DNA of 64,000 nucleotides, taken from assembly GCA_031264105.1 (NCBI GenBank), contig JAISEM010000024.1, positions 1-64,000 of the forward strand, written 5' to 3'. Both the position numbers and the translations under genes were made by a program. How positions within the stretch are numbered: the stretch's first letter is position 1; every line of letters starts with the position of its first letter. Shown here one piece after another: positions 7,847 through 16,936 of the stretch. The DNA is from Endomicrobium sp. (GTDB lineage Bacteria > Elusimicrobiota > Endomicrobiia > Endomicrobiales > Endomicrobiaceae). The notes under the pieces were generated by a model that saw only the letters and a program-made list of their open reading frames with translations, was not told where the DNA came from and made no database searches.

Positions 7847-9085
7847 ATGATGATAAGAAAATATTTTTTTTCTTTAATTGCTTTGTTGTCTTGTTGTTTG
7901 TCTTTAAGTTATGCTAAAGATGACGTGTATTTGTCTTTATCTACGTCAGTAAAGAAAAGATCTGATATTGCTATAGAGGACTTTACTGCTGCAGATAAGA
8001 ATGCAAATTCAAGTAAATATGCAAAATTATTAAAAGATGTAATACAAAACGATCTTGTGCTTTCTAGATATTTCAATATAATGCCTGCAACGTCTGCATC
8101 AGTTCTCATTAGCGCTTCGGTGTCTTCAAATGTTGATAATGTGACTATTGAATTTAAAATATTTGATGTTGAATCTGGCGGAATAATTTATAACGGAACA
8201 TTTAAAGGAGAACTTTCTAATTACAGATATATGGCTCATGAAGTAAGCGATGAAGTAGTAAAAAGATTTATCGGGGATACAGGTATTGCGCGGACTAATA
8301 TAGTTTTTGTAAACAACAGTACAAAACATAAAGAGCTTTACATTATAGATTACGACGGTTACAATATTCGCAGACTTACAAGAGACAACAAAATAAATAT
8401 TCTTCCCAAATGGTCTCCAAAAGGCGAGATGATAATTTATACAAGTTATTTATATAATAATCCCGACCTATTTTATTTAGATATTGTAAAAAATAGGCGT
8501 GGAATTATTTCTAAATACCAAGGTTTAAATGCAACTGGCGTATTCTCTCCAGATGGCAATAAAATACTGCTTACTCTTTCAAGAGGCAATTTCCCTAATT
8601 TATATCTTATAAATATCTCGGGTGAAATTTTGCAGAAGTTAACGGCAGGTTCTTATATAGATACAAGTCCATCTTTTGCTCCAAATGGGCAAGAAATAGT
8701 TTTTATTTCAGACAGGGCAGGATATCCGCAGCTTTACATAATGAATATTGGTGGCGCAAATGTAAGGAGATTGTCCACAAATGGTTTTTGCGACTCTCCG
8801 TCATGGTCTCCAAAAGGCGATAAAATTGTTTTTACCATGAGGCAAGGTAAGGGAAATTATGATTTATATATTTATGATTTGCCCACGGCTAAAATAGTAA
8901 GACTTACAAATAGTCAAGGTAAAAATGAAAATCCGTCATGGTCTCCAGATGGTAGATTTGTAGCTTTTTGTTCAAGCAGATCAGGGAAAAATGAAATTTA
9001 TGTTATGGCTATAGATGGTTCAGGTACGAGAAAACTTACAGAAATACCAGGAAATTCTTACAGTCCTTCGTGGTCTCCTGTTTAG
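7847..9085 (+). CDS. tolB: Tol-Pal system beta-propeller protein TolB
   Basis: The 412 residues carry a signal peptide (about 1-23, ending SYAKDD) and an N-terminal alpha/beta domain containing IAIEDFTAADKN. After about residue 170 comes a WD40-like propeller with repeated motifs such as PKWSPKGEMI, GVFSPDGNKI, PSWSPKGDKI and PSWSPDGRFV, ending PSWSPV. Periplasmic TolB binds Pal and drives outer-membrane invagination. It follows the TonB/TolA-like gene after 9 bases and is the last gene of the cluster with clear Tol function. Confidence 0.95.
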   Translation: MMIRKYFFSLIALLSCCLSLSYAKDDVYLSLSTSVKKRSDIAIEDFTAADKNANSSKYAKLLKDVIQNDLVLSRYFNIMPATSASVLISASVSSNVDNVTIEFKIFDVESGGIIYNGTFKGELSNYRYMAHEVSDEVVKRFIGDTGIARTNIVFVNNSTKHKELYIIDYDGYNIRRLTRDNKINILPKWSPKGEMIIYTSYLYNNPDLFYLDIVKNRRGIISKYQGLNATGVFSPDGNKILLTLSRGNFPNLYLINISGEILQKLTAGSYIDTSPSFAPNGQEIVFISDRAGYPQLYIMNIGGANVRRLSTNGFCDSPSWSPKGDKIVFTMRQGKGNYDLYIYDLPTAKIVRLTNSQGKNENPSWSPDGRFVAFCSSRSGKNEIYVMAIDGSGTRKLTEIPGNSYSPSWSPV

Positions 9086-9108
9086 CTAAGTAATATACTG
9101 GAGAGTAA

Positions 9109-10446
9109 ATGCGACTTTCAAAATCAACTCAGGTTCTAATTTTAATTCTTTTTATAATAACAGTATCAAGTTTTATTTTTCATTCTCCAATATATTCGTA
9201 TGATTTAATAACTGGTCTTAAAACTCCAGAATTTTCAATTATGTGGCCAGGAATGAGAATCTGTATAGAGCCAATTTACTCCTTTACGTTCTATGCGTTG
9301 ACTCTAAACAGAGATTTTTATAAGCCAATTATAATTTCTTGGTGTTTATGGATATCCGGCACGGTTTTAATTTACTGTTTTATTAGCGGGAAAACTATTT
9401 CTAAAAGTATATATAATTTTTTTTACTCTCTGGCTTTTTTAGCCTCGTTATTTTCTTTTGTTGCTCTAGTACCTATCGCTGGTCCTAAACTTTTAAAACC
9501 TGAAGGTTATATTGCTGTTGACACTCACTCTCATACAATAAGCTCGCATGATAATGTGTCTCCTGCAATGATAAGTTTAAAAGCTCATTTACGGCAAGGG
9601 TTTGATGCTTTTTTTAATACGGAACATAATCATACATTTGGATTTGATAAATTTCCTGAATATGCAAAGTTTAAAATTGTCTATCCGGGCGTACAAATTC
9701 AAACAGAAGATAGAATATCAATCGTTTTGTTATCTTCAAAAGAATTTAATGGACAAGACTACAAAAATTTAAGTTTAATAGATACTATAAAAAAAGCCCA
9801 TGAAAATAATATGTTTGTCATAGTGCCACACTGGTGGAAATGGCATAAATATAGCTTTGAAGAACTCAAAAATTTAGGAATAGATGGTTTTGAAGTCTAT
9901 AATTGTGGATATAGAAATTTTGACAGAAATGAACAGGTCTCTTTAATAAATTTTGCAAAAGGTAATAATTTAATGATGTTTGGCGTTACGGATTGGCATG
10001 GTTGGGGATATATGTCTGATGTTTGGACCGTTATGGAAGGTAGTGTGTCAGAAAATGTTGAAACAATAATTGCAGAAAAACCAACCACAAAAGTTATTTT
10101 ATACAGAAAGGAACAGTCAAAATCCGTTATAAGATTTATTTTTGAACCTTTTTATTTTTTTTATTGCTATATAAGCAATATTGAGTTTAAATATTTGTTA
10201 TCATTGCTCGTTTGGGTTACAGCGATATCTTTTATTTTTAAAAGTAATTTTCGAGGACATATAAAAAAATGCTTTGCTTTAACCATTTCAGTTTTTTATG
10301 CATACGGAATATTTTATTTTTATATAATCACAAGAAGTGTTGCCGATACAAATACAATCGTAATGAAGTCTGTAGTGCCGGTTATGACAGGGCTGTGTAT
10401 TTTATGGTTTATTTTGTGGAGGTGTAATGAGGATAAAAACCTGTAA
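9109..10446 (+). CDS. membrane protein with a periplasm- or cytosol-facing PHP metal-dependent phosphoesterase domain
   Basis: The 445-residue protein has about four membrane helices in its first 130 residues. A central soluble domain starts AVDTHSHTISSHDNVSP and continues with FFNTEHNHTF, HWWKWHKYSFEELKNL and TDWHGWGY, ordered His/Asp/Glu clusters typical of PHP metal sites. Three or so further helices follow. PHP domains hydrolyse phosphoesters, but no substrate is evident. It sits 23 bases after tolB and overlaps the broken ankyrin gene by 20 bases, so the two were probably cotranslated. Which side of the membrane the PHP domain faces is not clear from the sequence. Confidence 0.72.
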   Translation: MRLSKSTQVLILILFIITVSSFIFHSPIYSYDLITGLKTPEFSIMWPGMRICIEPIYSFTFYALTLNRDFYKPIIISWCLWISGTVLIYCFISGKTISKSIYNFFYSLAFLASLFSFVALVPIAGPKLLKPEGYIAVDTHSHTISSHDNVSPAMISLKAHLRQGFDAFFNTEHNHTFGFDKFPEYAKFKIVYPGVQIQTEDRISIVLLSSKEFNGQDYKNLSLIDTIKKAHENNMFVIVPHWWKWHKYSFEELKNLGIDGFEVYNCGYRNFDRNEQVSLINFAKGNNLMMFGVTDWHGWGYMSDVWTVMEGSVSENVETIIAEKPTTKVILYRKEQSKSVIRFIFEPFYFFYCYISNIEFKYLLSLLVWVTAISFIFKSNFRGHIKKCFALTISVFYAYGIFYFYIITRSVADTNTIVMKSVVPVMTGLCILWFILWRCNEDKNL

Positions 10447-11783
10447 GTTTTTCTTACAGAATGTTTTTATTGTCCTATTTTCTTTACCTATACTTTCAAC
10501 ATATGCCGTTTATGCAGATATTAATAAAGACTTAATATCTGCAATAAACAGAGACGACTATGAAAAGTTTACGCTGCTTATTGAAAATGGTGCAGACCCT
10601 AATGCAAAAGATGAAAGAGGTACGCCTGTGCTTTTGCTCACGCTAAATACTAAAAAAGAAGAGATGGCAAAAGCTCTTATATTAAAAGGCGCTAATGTTA
10701 ATGATAAATATGCTTTAGGTGTATCAGCTCTTTTTATAGCAATAAATCATAAATTAAATGAAGCTGCTAATCTTCTTATTGAATATGGAGCAGATATTTC
10801 TGGATCTTACCAAGACGGAACAAATATTTTAATGGTTGCTTCCAGACAAAATATGCTTGATATCATTGAAAAGATAGTAGAAAAAAAAGTTCTTGATATA
10901 AACTCTACGGATAAAAAAGGATTAACAGCTCTTACAATAGCTTTAAATGAAAAGAACTTAAAGGGTGCTTTGCTTCTTAGTCATTTAGGAGCTTTGCCAG
11001 CAAATCTTTTAGAAGCAACGATTATTTCAGATTTGGAATCAATTAAAAAGTTTGTTGATTCAAAAGCAGATTTAGAAATGCGAGATTCATCTGGAAACAC
11101 GCCTCTTATTTTTGCCTTTTTAAATAGTAATTATGAAGCAGCTTCTTATCTTTTAGAAAACAAATCCGATGCAAATGCCCAGAATAATAACGGTTTATAT
11201 CCAGCATTAATTTCTGCTATGAAAAGTGATAATTCCATGCTTTCTCTAGCATTAGAATATAATGCCGATGTTTTAATTAAAGATATTAATGGGATTAACT
11301 CCTCTATCATACGCTGTCTTTTTTGACAACTATGGTATGGTCGGCCAAATACTAGAATATAACAAGTCAGCTGGTGATATTGCCGATCAAAATGGTTGTA
11401 CTCCTTTAATTTTTGCCGTTGTAAAACCGGACAGAAAAATAGCTATAAGATTATTTGCTTTAGGAGTACGTCTAAACACAAAAAAATCTAGGAGTATTTT
11501 AAGTTCAGTTATAGGAGTAGGAGATATTGAACTTGCTAAAAAGTTAATCAGAAAAGGAGCAAGAGTAAATTTTAAAAATACCAGATGGACCCATCCTCTC
11601 CTTATGGCAATAAATAGAGATAATTTGGAAATTGTAAAACTGCTTATTTCCAGCAGGGCAAGTTTAGACGCAAAAGATGGAAATGGAGATACGGCTTTAG
11701 ATTATGCAAAGAAATATGCCGGAAAAGATCTTATGCGATTTTTATTAAAAAATAATGTATTAAATAAAGTTGAAAGAAAATAA
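10427..11783 (+). pseudogene. secreted ankyrin-repeat protein interrupted by a one-base frameshift
   Basis: A signal peptide (ending STYAVYAD) is followed by tandem ankyrin repeats such as NRDDYEKFTLLIENGADPNA and NYEAASYLLENKSDANAQNN. The first frame stops at 11326, but from 11289 the adjacent frame continues the repeat pattern with NGLTPLSYAVFFDNYGMV and ends at 11783. The join is at GGG near 11291-11293: with two G instead of three, the two halves form one ankyrin protein of about 450 residues. Ankyrin proteins mediate protein contacts and are common in host-associated bacteria. The start ATG follows TGGAGG inside the PHP gene. It may be a pseudogene, a programmed shift or a sequencing error. 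Confidence 0.85.
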
Positions 11784-11800
11784 TATAAAAAAGGGAAAAT

Positions 11801-12265
11801 ATGATAAAAGAAATTTTTAGTTTTTTCTTTATTGATAGTGTTTTAAAGAAAGAAATATCTTTTTTGAAAACGATTCCATTATTTCATGGACTTTCAAACA
11901 GATCTCTTGCAAAAATTGCTTTAGTCGTTTTTAAAAGGACTTATTTGGCTGCGGAAAAAATTCACGAAAATAATAGCGAAGAGAATGTGGTTTATATTGT
12001 TAAAAGTGGTCGGGTAAAGCTTTCTTGTGGTGTTACAAGCAAAGTAGTGGAGCTTGGTGGTTTTTTTGGAGAAAGAGCTTTACTTGAAAATAACAAACGC
12101 ACATGCTCTGCAGAAGCTGTAAAAGACAGCGAACTTTACTTGATATACTGTGCCAAGCTTGAAGATATGTTTGAATCAAATAGTAAGATTGGGTTAATAA
12201 TAATGAAAAATTTGGCTTCTATGTTTGCGTCAAGATTAAAATGCTCTGAGGTTGAAGGAGCTTAA
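11801..12265 (+). CDS. cyclic-nucleotide-binding-domain protein without a DNA-binding domain
   Basis: The 154 residues form a single Crp/Fnr-like sensor fold: FHGLSNRSLAKIA, VVYIVKSGRVKL and the phosphate-binding-cassette-like GGFFGERALLENNKRTCSAEAV near residues 85-106. The protein ends after the fold, with no helix-turn-helix or channel domain. It may bind a nucleotide and act through a partner. It ends exactly one base before the AI-2E family permease gene, which suggests a joint transcript. Ligand and partner are unknown. Confidence 0.75.
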   Translation: MIKEIFSFFFIDSVLKKEISFLKTIPLFHGLSNRSLAKIALVVFKRTYLAAEKIHENNSEENVVYIVKSGRVKLSCGVTSKVVELGGFFGERALLENNKRTCSAEAVKDSELYLIYCAKLEDMFESNSKIGLIIMKNLASMFASRLKCSEVEGA

Positions 12266-13300
12266 ATGAGCGAGAGTACAAAAAACAGGATATTCGTTAT
12301 TTTAATACTTCTGTTTTTAGGCAGTTGTTTATTTTTGTATTTAGCAAGAGCTATTCTTGCCCCGTTTCTCATAGCAGCTTTTATAACTTATCTAATTTCT
12401 CCTCTTGTTACGCATGTGCAATCTTTTGGATACAAGAGGATTATTGGTGTCGTTATAGTTTCTATTATTCTCATTTCAATATTTGCAGGAGTTCTAATAA
12501 TTCTTGTTCCAATTTTAATAAATGAAATTGAAAGTTTTCAGTTTAATGCGGATCAATATTACGAACCTATTTCTAATTATGTAAGTGCTGTGAGATTAAA
12601 ACTTGAAACTTCTTTCCCTATATTGCAAAAATTCGATATTCCAAATGTGGTTATATCCGAATCAAAAGATTTTATATTGTATAGGATTGAGCAAATTCCG
12701 AATTATCTTATGAGTATGTTCTCAATTTTTACAATCATAGTTTTGATACCTATGATTGTATTTTTTATGTTACTTGGTGGAGGCAAAAGCTTAAAATCTC
12801 TTTTAGGATTATTCCCTCCAAATTATGTAGAAATGGTTTTATCAATAGTTTATAGAGTAGATTCTATTTTTGGCAGATACGTAAGAGGTCAACTTATAGA
12901 AGCATTTTTTGTAGGAAGCATGTCTGCTCTATCTTTAAGTATACTAAACGTCAATTTTGCTTTGCTTATTGGTACTATTGCAGGTATTGCAAACCTTATA
13001 CCATATTTGGGACCTATTGTGGGTCTTACTCTAGCTGTCGGAGTGGGCGCTGTACAATACCAAACTTTTGCTATAGTTATTAAAATAGCTATAGTATATG
13101 CTTTTATAAAATTTTTAGATGACAATTTTATACAACCTTTAGTTGTTGGATATAATGTAAATTTAGGACCTGTTAGTATGGTTTTTGCAATGCTCGCAGG
13201 CGGACATGTTTTTGGATTTTTAGGTGTGGTTTTTGCTGTTCCTATAGCTGCTATATTCAAATCCGTTTCTATAATGTTAGTAAAAAAAAGATATTCATAA
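12266..13300 (+). CDS. AI-2E family (PerM/UPF0118) membrane transporter
   Basis: The 344-residue integral membrane protein has two or three N-terminal helices, an amphipathic periplasmic-type section (about 90-150) and a C-terminal membrane bundle with the family's conserved segments YVRGQLIEAFFVG, IAGIANLIPYLGPIVG and FIQPLVVG. Members export autoinducer-2 or work as Na+/H+ antiporters, so substrate cannot be given. The ATG abuts the stop codon of the preceding cNMP-binding gene, indicating coupling. Confidence 0.88.
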   Translation: MSESTKNRIFVILILLFLGSCLFLYLARAILAPFLIAAFITYLISPLVTHVQSFGYKRIIGVVIVSIILISIFAGVLIILVPILINEIESFQFNADQYYEPISNYVSAVRLKLETSFPILQKFDIPNVVISESKDFILYRIEQIPNYLMSMFSIFTIIVLIPMIVFFMLLGGGKSLKSLLGLFPPNYVEMVLSIVYRVDSIFGRYVRGQLIEAFFVGSMSALSLSILNVNFALLIGTIAGIANLIPYLGPIVGLTLAVGVGAVQYQTFAIVIKIAIVYAFIKFLDDNFIQPLVVGYNVNLGPVSMVFAMLAGGHVFGFLGVVFAVPIAAIFKSVSIMLVKKRYS

Positions 13301-13314
13301 AATTACTTAGGTAG

Positions 13315-13979
13315 ATGTGCGTGAAGAAACTATTTATAGTTTGTCTACTGCTTTTGATTTGTTCCTCTAAAAGTAATGCTTTAGAATTGCCAGATTTAAA
13401 ACTTCTTAAATTAAATTGCAAGGCTATTAAAATAGCTGATTCTAAAGGGAATAGATTCTTATGTTACGTTATTGGAGAACAATAGATAAAAACTCAAATA
13501 TGTCTGATATCTATGTTTATGAAAAATATGCGATTGTTCAATATAATTACGACAATGATCAGAAAGAAGACTGTATTGTTTGTTATTCATTTGATAAAAA
13601 CATAAATTTTTCTAATTACCGAATAAAAGGTAAGAAAATTTTCTATCAAAGTTGTAAAGGTGAAAGCTGGCATGTTATGGGCATAAGAGACAATTCATAT
13701 TTTTAGATGGAGGAACAGTTCTTACGGTGAGAAAGTTAGAAGTTATAAATTTAATTTCCAAAGAATGGTTTATAACGGAGCATGGATGGTGTCAATAGCA
13801 AAAACAAGATAGATTTAATAAATAAAAGTGAAGTTGTTGTTTATAAACTTGAGTCTAGTGTTAAAATAAATGAAGATTCATATAACAATACTTTGCATAC
13901 TTTGCATGCTTTTGCTTTAAACTTGCATAATTGCGATGTTAGAGATTTAGGTAATACCGTTTCGTTTATCGGTAATTAG
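13315..13979 (+). pseudogene. decayed gene for a small secreted protein
   Basis: ATG at 13315 opens a signal-peptide-like frame (KKLFIVCLLLLICSSKSNA) that ends with TAG at about 13485. The coding trace then moves between frames: 13461-13706 (SDIYVYEKYAIVQYNYDND) and 13782-13979 (NKIDLINKSEVVVYKLES, ending SFIGN), with a third frame in between. Summed, the parent was about 215 residues, probably exported. No family is recognised. At least three frame changes are needed, so this is a real pseudogene rather than a single reading error. It lies between the permease and pfkA. Confidence 0.65.
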
Positions 13980-14017
13980 ATTTTTATCAGCGCTTATAAT
14001 GACAATAGGAGATATTT

Positions 14018-14980
14018 ATGGCAAAGAGACTAGGTGTTATAACTTCCGGCGGTGATGCTCCAGGTATGAATGCAGCTATTAGAGCTGTAGTAAGACAAGG
14101 GATTGCTTCAGGTTATTTAATGGTTGGCGTAAAAAGAGGTTTTAGGGGTTTCCTTGAAGATGAATATGTAAACCTTACTGCTCGTTCTGTAAGCGGTATA
14201 ATAAATTCTGGTGGGACAATGCTTCATACAGGAAGATGTCCTGAAATGAAAACAAAAACAGGTATGAATAGAGCTATTAAAGCTATAAAAGAGCTTGAGC
14301 TAGGAGGTTTAATAATTATTGGCGGCGACGGCTCTTTGGCCGCAGGAAATGCGCTTTCAAAGCAAGGTATAAAAGTTATGAATATAGCAGCTTCAATAGA
14401 CAATGATATTTATGGAACTGATGAAACAATAGGATATGATACAGCTTTAAATACAGCAGTTGAATCTATAGACAAGATAAGAGATACGGCTACAAGCCAT
14501 GATAGAATTTTTGTTGTTGAAATTATGGGTAGAGAACATGGTTTTTTAACGGCAGATGTAGGTCTTGCTGCAGGGTGTGAGTTTATAATAGTCCCTGAAA
14601 TGGGTACGGATTTTCATAAACTTGCAAAAGGACTTAAAGAAGGGAAAGAAAAAGGGAAAACTTCAGAAATTATAGCTTTTGCTGAAGGATGCGGATCTTC
14701 TTGCGAGTTTGGATATAAAATTGAAAAACTCACTGGTCTTGAAGTAAGAGTAAGTACTTTGGGGTATATACAACGTGGTGGAAGACCGACGGCAAGAACA
14801 AGAATACTTGCTTCAAAATTTGGTCATGCGGCAATAGACTTGTTTCACAAAGGAAAGATAAATCAACTTGTTGGCATAACAAACGGAAACGTTTCTGCTG
14901 TACCTATAAACCGTGCTATAAGTCTGGAAAAGAAATTTGACGATAAAACGTTTAAAGTATTGAAAACCTTGTCAGTTTGA
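14018..14980 (+). CDS. pfkA: 6-phosphofructokinase (ATP-type)
   Basis: The 320-residue protein has GGDAPGMNA (residues 11-19), GGDGS (102-106), the active-site segment ASIDNDIYGTDETIGYDTA (from 125) and MGREHGF. It phosphorylates fructose 6-phosphate, the committing step of glycolysis. GGDGS with no lysine before the SIDND motif points to ATP rather than pyrophosphate as donor. The usual GTIDND reads ASIDND here, so the catalytic-site threonine is replaced by serine and the glycine before it by alanine; Asp128 is kept. A TATAAT at about 13997 lies upstream, without a good -35. Confidence 0.92.
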   Translation: MAKRLGVITSGGDAPGMNAAIRAVVRQGIASGYLMVGVKRGFRGFLEDEYVNLTARSVSGIINSGGTMLHTGRCPEMKTKTGMNRAIKAIKELELGGLIIIGGDGSLAAGNALSKQGIKVMNIAASIDNDIYGTDETIGYDTALNTAVESIDKIRDTATSHDRIFVVEIMGREHGFLTADVGLAAGCEFIIVPEMGTDFHKLAKGLKEGKEKGKTSEIIAFAEGCGSSCEFGYKIEKLTGLEVRVSTLGYIQRGGRPTARTRILASKFGHAAIDLFHKGKINQLVGITNGNVSAVPINRAISLEKKFDDKTFKVLKTLSV

Positions 14981-15003
14981 CCAATAATATGTAAAATGAT
15001 CAT

Positions 15004-15021
15004 AAGATTATTTGTAATCTT
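15004..15021 (+). terminator. weak hairpin after pfkA
   Basis: AAGATTA and TAATCTT form a 7-bp stem with a 4-base loop, followed by GTCTTCTT, 24 bases after the pfkA stop. It is AT-only apart from one G-C pair and has no clean U-tract, so it is only a possible weak terminator between pfkA and tyrS. Confidence 0.3.
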
Positions 15022-15094
15022 GTCTTCTTAAAGCCAGGCATACGGTGCCGGTTTGTTGTTTGCGATATTAATATTTAAAGGAAATAATAGATAG

Positions 15095-16261
15095 ATGAAA
15101 GGCGTTTTGGGCAAAATTAAGCGTGGAACAAACGAAATTATTCCTATTGAAGATCTTGAAGAAAAGCTTTCTTCAGGTAAAAAACTAAGAGTAAAGCTTG
15201 GTGTTGATCCAACCGCTCCAGATTTGCATTTGGGTCATACTGTAATTATAAATAAGTTAAAAACATTTCAAGATTTAGGTCATCAAATAGTATTTTTAAT
15301 CGGTGATTTTACTGCAAGAATAGGAGATCCGTCGGGTAGATCTGAGACTCGCCTTATTATGACAGAAGAACAGATTCAAAAGAATATAAAAACATACACT
15401 GATCAAGTTTTTAAAATATTGGATAGAAAAAAAACGGAAGTTGTTTATAACAGCAAATGGCTTGGCGAGCTTGGGATAAACGGACTTTTGAACCTTGCGG
15501 CAAAAAGCACAGTGGCTCAAATGCTTGTAAGAGATGACTTTGAAAAGCGTTATAAGGAAGATAGACCAATAAGTATCGTAGAGTTCTTATACCCTTTGCT
15601 TCAAGCGTACGACTCTGTAGCGTTAAAAGCTGATGTAGAGCTTGGCGGAAATGATCAGAAGTTTAATTTGCTTTTAGGAAGAGAAATTCAAAGAGATTAC
15701 GGAATTAAAGAGCCTCAAACAGTAATTACCATGCCTCTTTTAGAGGGGACAGATGGCGTCAAGAAGATGTCAAAGTCTTATAATAATTATATAGCTTTAA
15801 ACGACACTCCAAAAGATACGTTTGGAAAGATAATGTCAATTTCTGACGAACTCATGTGTAAATATTACGAACTTCTTACTCAAGAAGATTTAAATACTAT
15901 TAAGAGTATGCATCCTAAAGAAGCAAAACTTGCCCTGGCCGAGCAAATTGTTGAAAGGTATCATGGTAAAGAGGCAGCTTTAAGAGAAAAAGAAGAATTT
16001 AATAAAGTGTTTGTCAAAAAAGATATTCCAGACGATACAGAAGAATATCTTGTTAATGATGCTACTTTAAAATTATCAGAGCTTCTTGTTAAAAGCGGTA
16101 TGGTTTCAAGCAAGAATGAGGCAAAGCGCCTTATAGAGCAGGGCGCAATAAAAATAGGTTCCCAAAAAGTTAAGGGCGATTTATCCCTTGATTTTTCTAA
16201 ATCTTTTATACTGCAAGCAGGTAAAAGAAAATTAAAAAAAATAATATCAAAAGAGAATTAA
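15095..16261 (+). CDS. tyrS: tyrosyl-tRNA synthetase
   Basis: The 388-residue class I synthetase has HLGH at residues 45-48 and KMSKS near residue 230. The core spans the first ~310 residues, and an S4-type RNA-binding domain closes the protein ([20 protein letters not shown]). It charges tRNA-Tyr. Spacing of the motifs fits the shorter TyrRS clade (TyrZ-like) rather than the E. coli type. A weak AGGAAA lies upstream of the ATG. A hairpin follows the stop, so it may be monocistronic. Confidence 0.95.
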   Translation: MKGVLGKIKRGTNEIIPIEDLEEKLSSGKKLRVKLGVDPTAPDLHLGHTVIINKLKTFQDLGHQIVFLIGDFTARIGDPSGRSETRLIMTEEQIQKNIKTYTDQVFKILDRKKTEVVYNSKWLGELGINGLLNLAAKSTVAQMLVRDDFEKRYKEDRPISIVEFLYPLLQAYDSVALKADVELGGNDQKFNLLLGREIQRDYGIKEPQTVITMPLLEGTDGVKKMSKSYNNYIALNDTPKDTFGKIMSISDELMCKYYELLTQEDLNTIKSMHPKEAKLALAEQIVERYHGKEAALREKEEFNKVFVKKDIPDDTEEYLVNDATLKLSELLVKSGMVSSKNEAKRLIEQGAIKIGSQKVKGDLSLDFSKSFILQAGKRKLKKIISKEN

Positions 16262-16265
16262 AATA

Positions 16266-16296
16266 AATACAAAATCAATCAAAATTGATTTGTATT
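16266..16296 (+). terminator. hairpin after tyrS
   Basis: AATACAAAATCAAT and ATTGATTTGTATT pair over about 13 bp with one bulged A and a CAAA loop, starting 5 bases after the tyrS stop. The following sequence is A-rich rather than a T-run, so termination is plausible but not certain. Confidence 0.45.
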
Positions 16297-16319
16297 ATAG
16301 AAAAATATGAGAGGTAGTT

Positions 16320-16922
16320 ATGAGCTTTAAGAAAACAGCGGTATATTTTTTAATGGGAATTTTTGCAGTTGGACTTTTTGCATGTTCTGGCCCTCAAGTA
16401 ACAAGAGTAGATGACAATGAAGAAATTGATTTAAGCGGCGATTGGAACGATACTGATTCTAATCAGGTTGCTCAAGAGATGATTACAGATTCTTTTGCAA
16501 GCAAATGGGTGGAAGACTATAAAATGGCAAATGGAAGAAAGCCTAAAGTTATAGTTGGCTCTGTATTAAATAAAGCTGAAGAGCATATAAGCACTGAAAC
16601 ATTTATAAAAGATCTTGAAAGAAGCTTTATAAATTCAGGAAAAGTAACTTTTGTAGCTTCAAAATCTCAAAGAAATGAAATAAGAGAAGAAAGAGAAGAT
16701 CAATCTCTTAATTCCAAAAATGCAAAGAAGAAAGGTAATGAATCAGCTGCTGATTTCATGTTGAAAGGTCAAATAAATTCTATATTTGATGCCAATAAGA
16801 AAGCTCGACTTAAATATTACCAGATTGAGCTTGAGTTGATTGATTTGGAAAATAACGAAACTGTATGGATAGGTCAGAAGAAAATAAAGAAAGTCGTTTC
16901 TAAGAAAAAGTATAAAGTTTAA
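16320..16922 (+). CDS. LpoB-like penicillin-binding-protein activator lipoprotein
   Basis: The 200 residues start with a lipoprotein signal peptide ending LFACSG. The domain that follows contains IDLSGDWNDTDS, KVIVGSVLNKAEEHISTETF, LERSFINSGKVTFVAS and YYQIELELIDLENNETVWIG, the progression of the LpoB/COG3417 family. LpoB proteins stretch from the outer membrane to stimulate class A penicillin-binding proteins. The next gene is the COG3014-type lipoprotein that often accompanies this family. An AGAGGTAG sits 3-10 bases before the ATG. Confidence 0.83.
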   Translation: MSFKKTAVYFLMGIFAVGLFACSGPQVTRVDDNEEIDLSGDWNDTDSNQVAQEMITDSFASKWVEDYKMANGRKPKVIVGSVLNKAEEHISTETFIKDLERSFINSGKVTFVASKSQRNEIREEREDQSLNSKNAKKKGNESAADFMLKGQINSIFDANKKARLKYYQIELELIDLENNETVWIGQKKIKKVVSKKKYKV

Positions 16923-16936
16923 ATAATTATAATTAA

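Noticed and set aside
15020-15060. Possible riboswitch in the tyrS leader (GCCAGGCATACGGTGCCGG region)
   Set aside because: The pairing is only four or five base pairs, and no T-box sequence or other conserved core is present.
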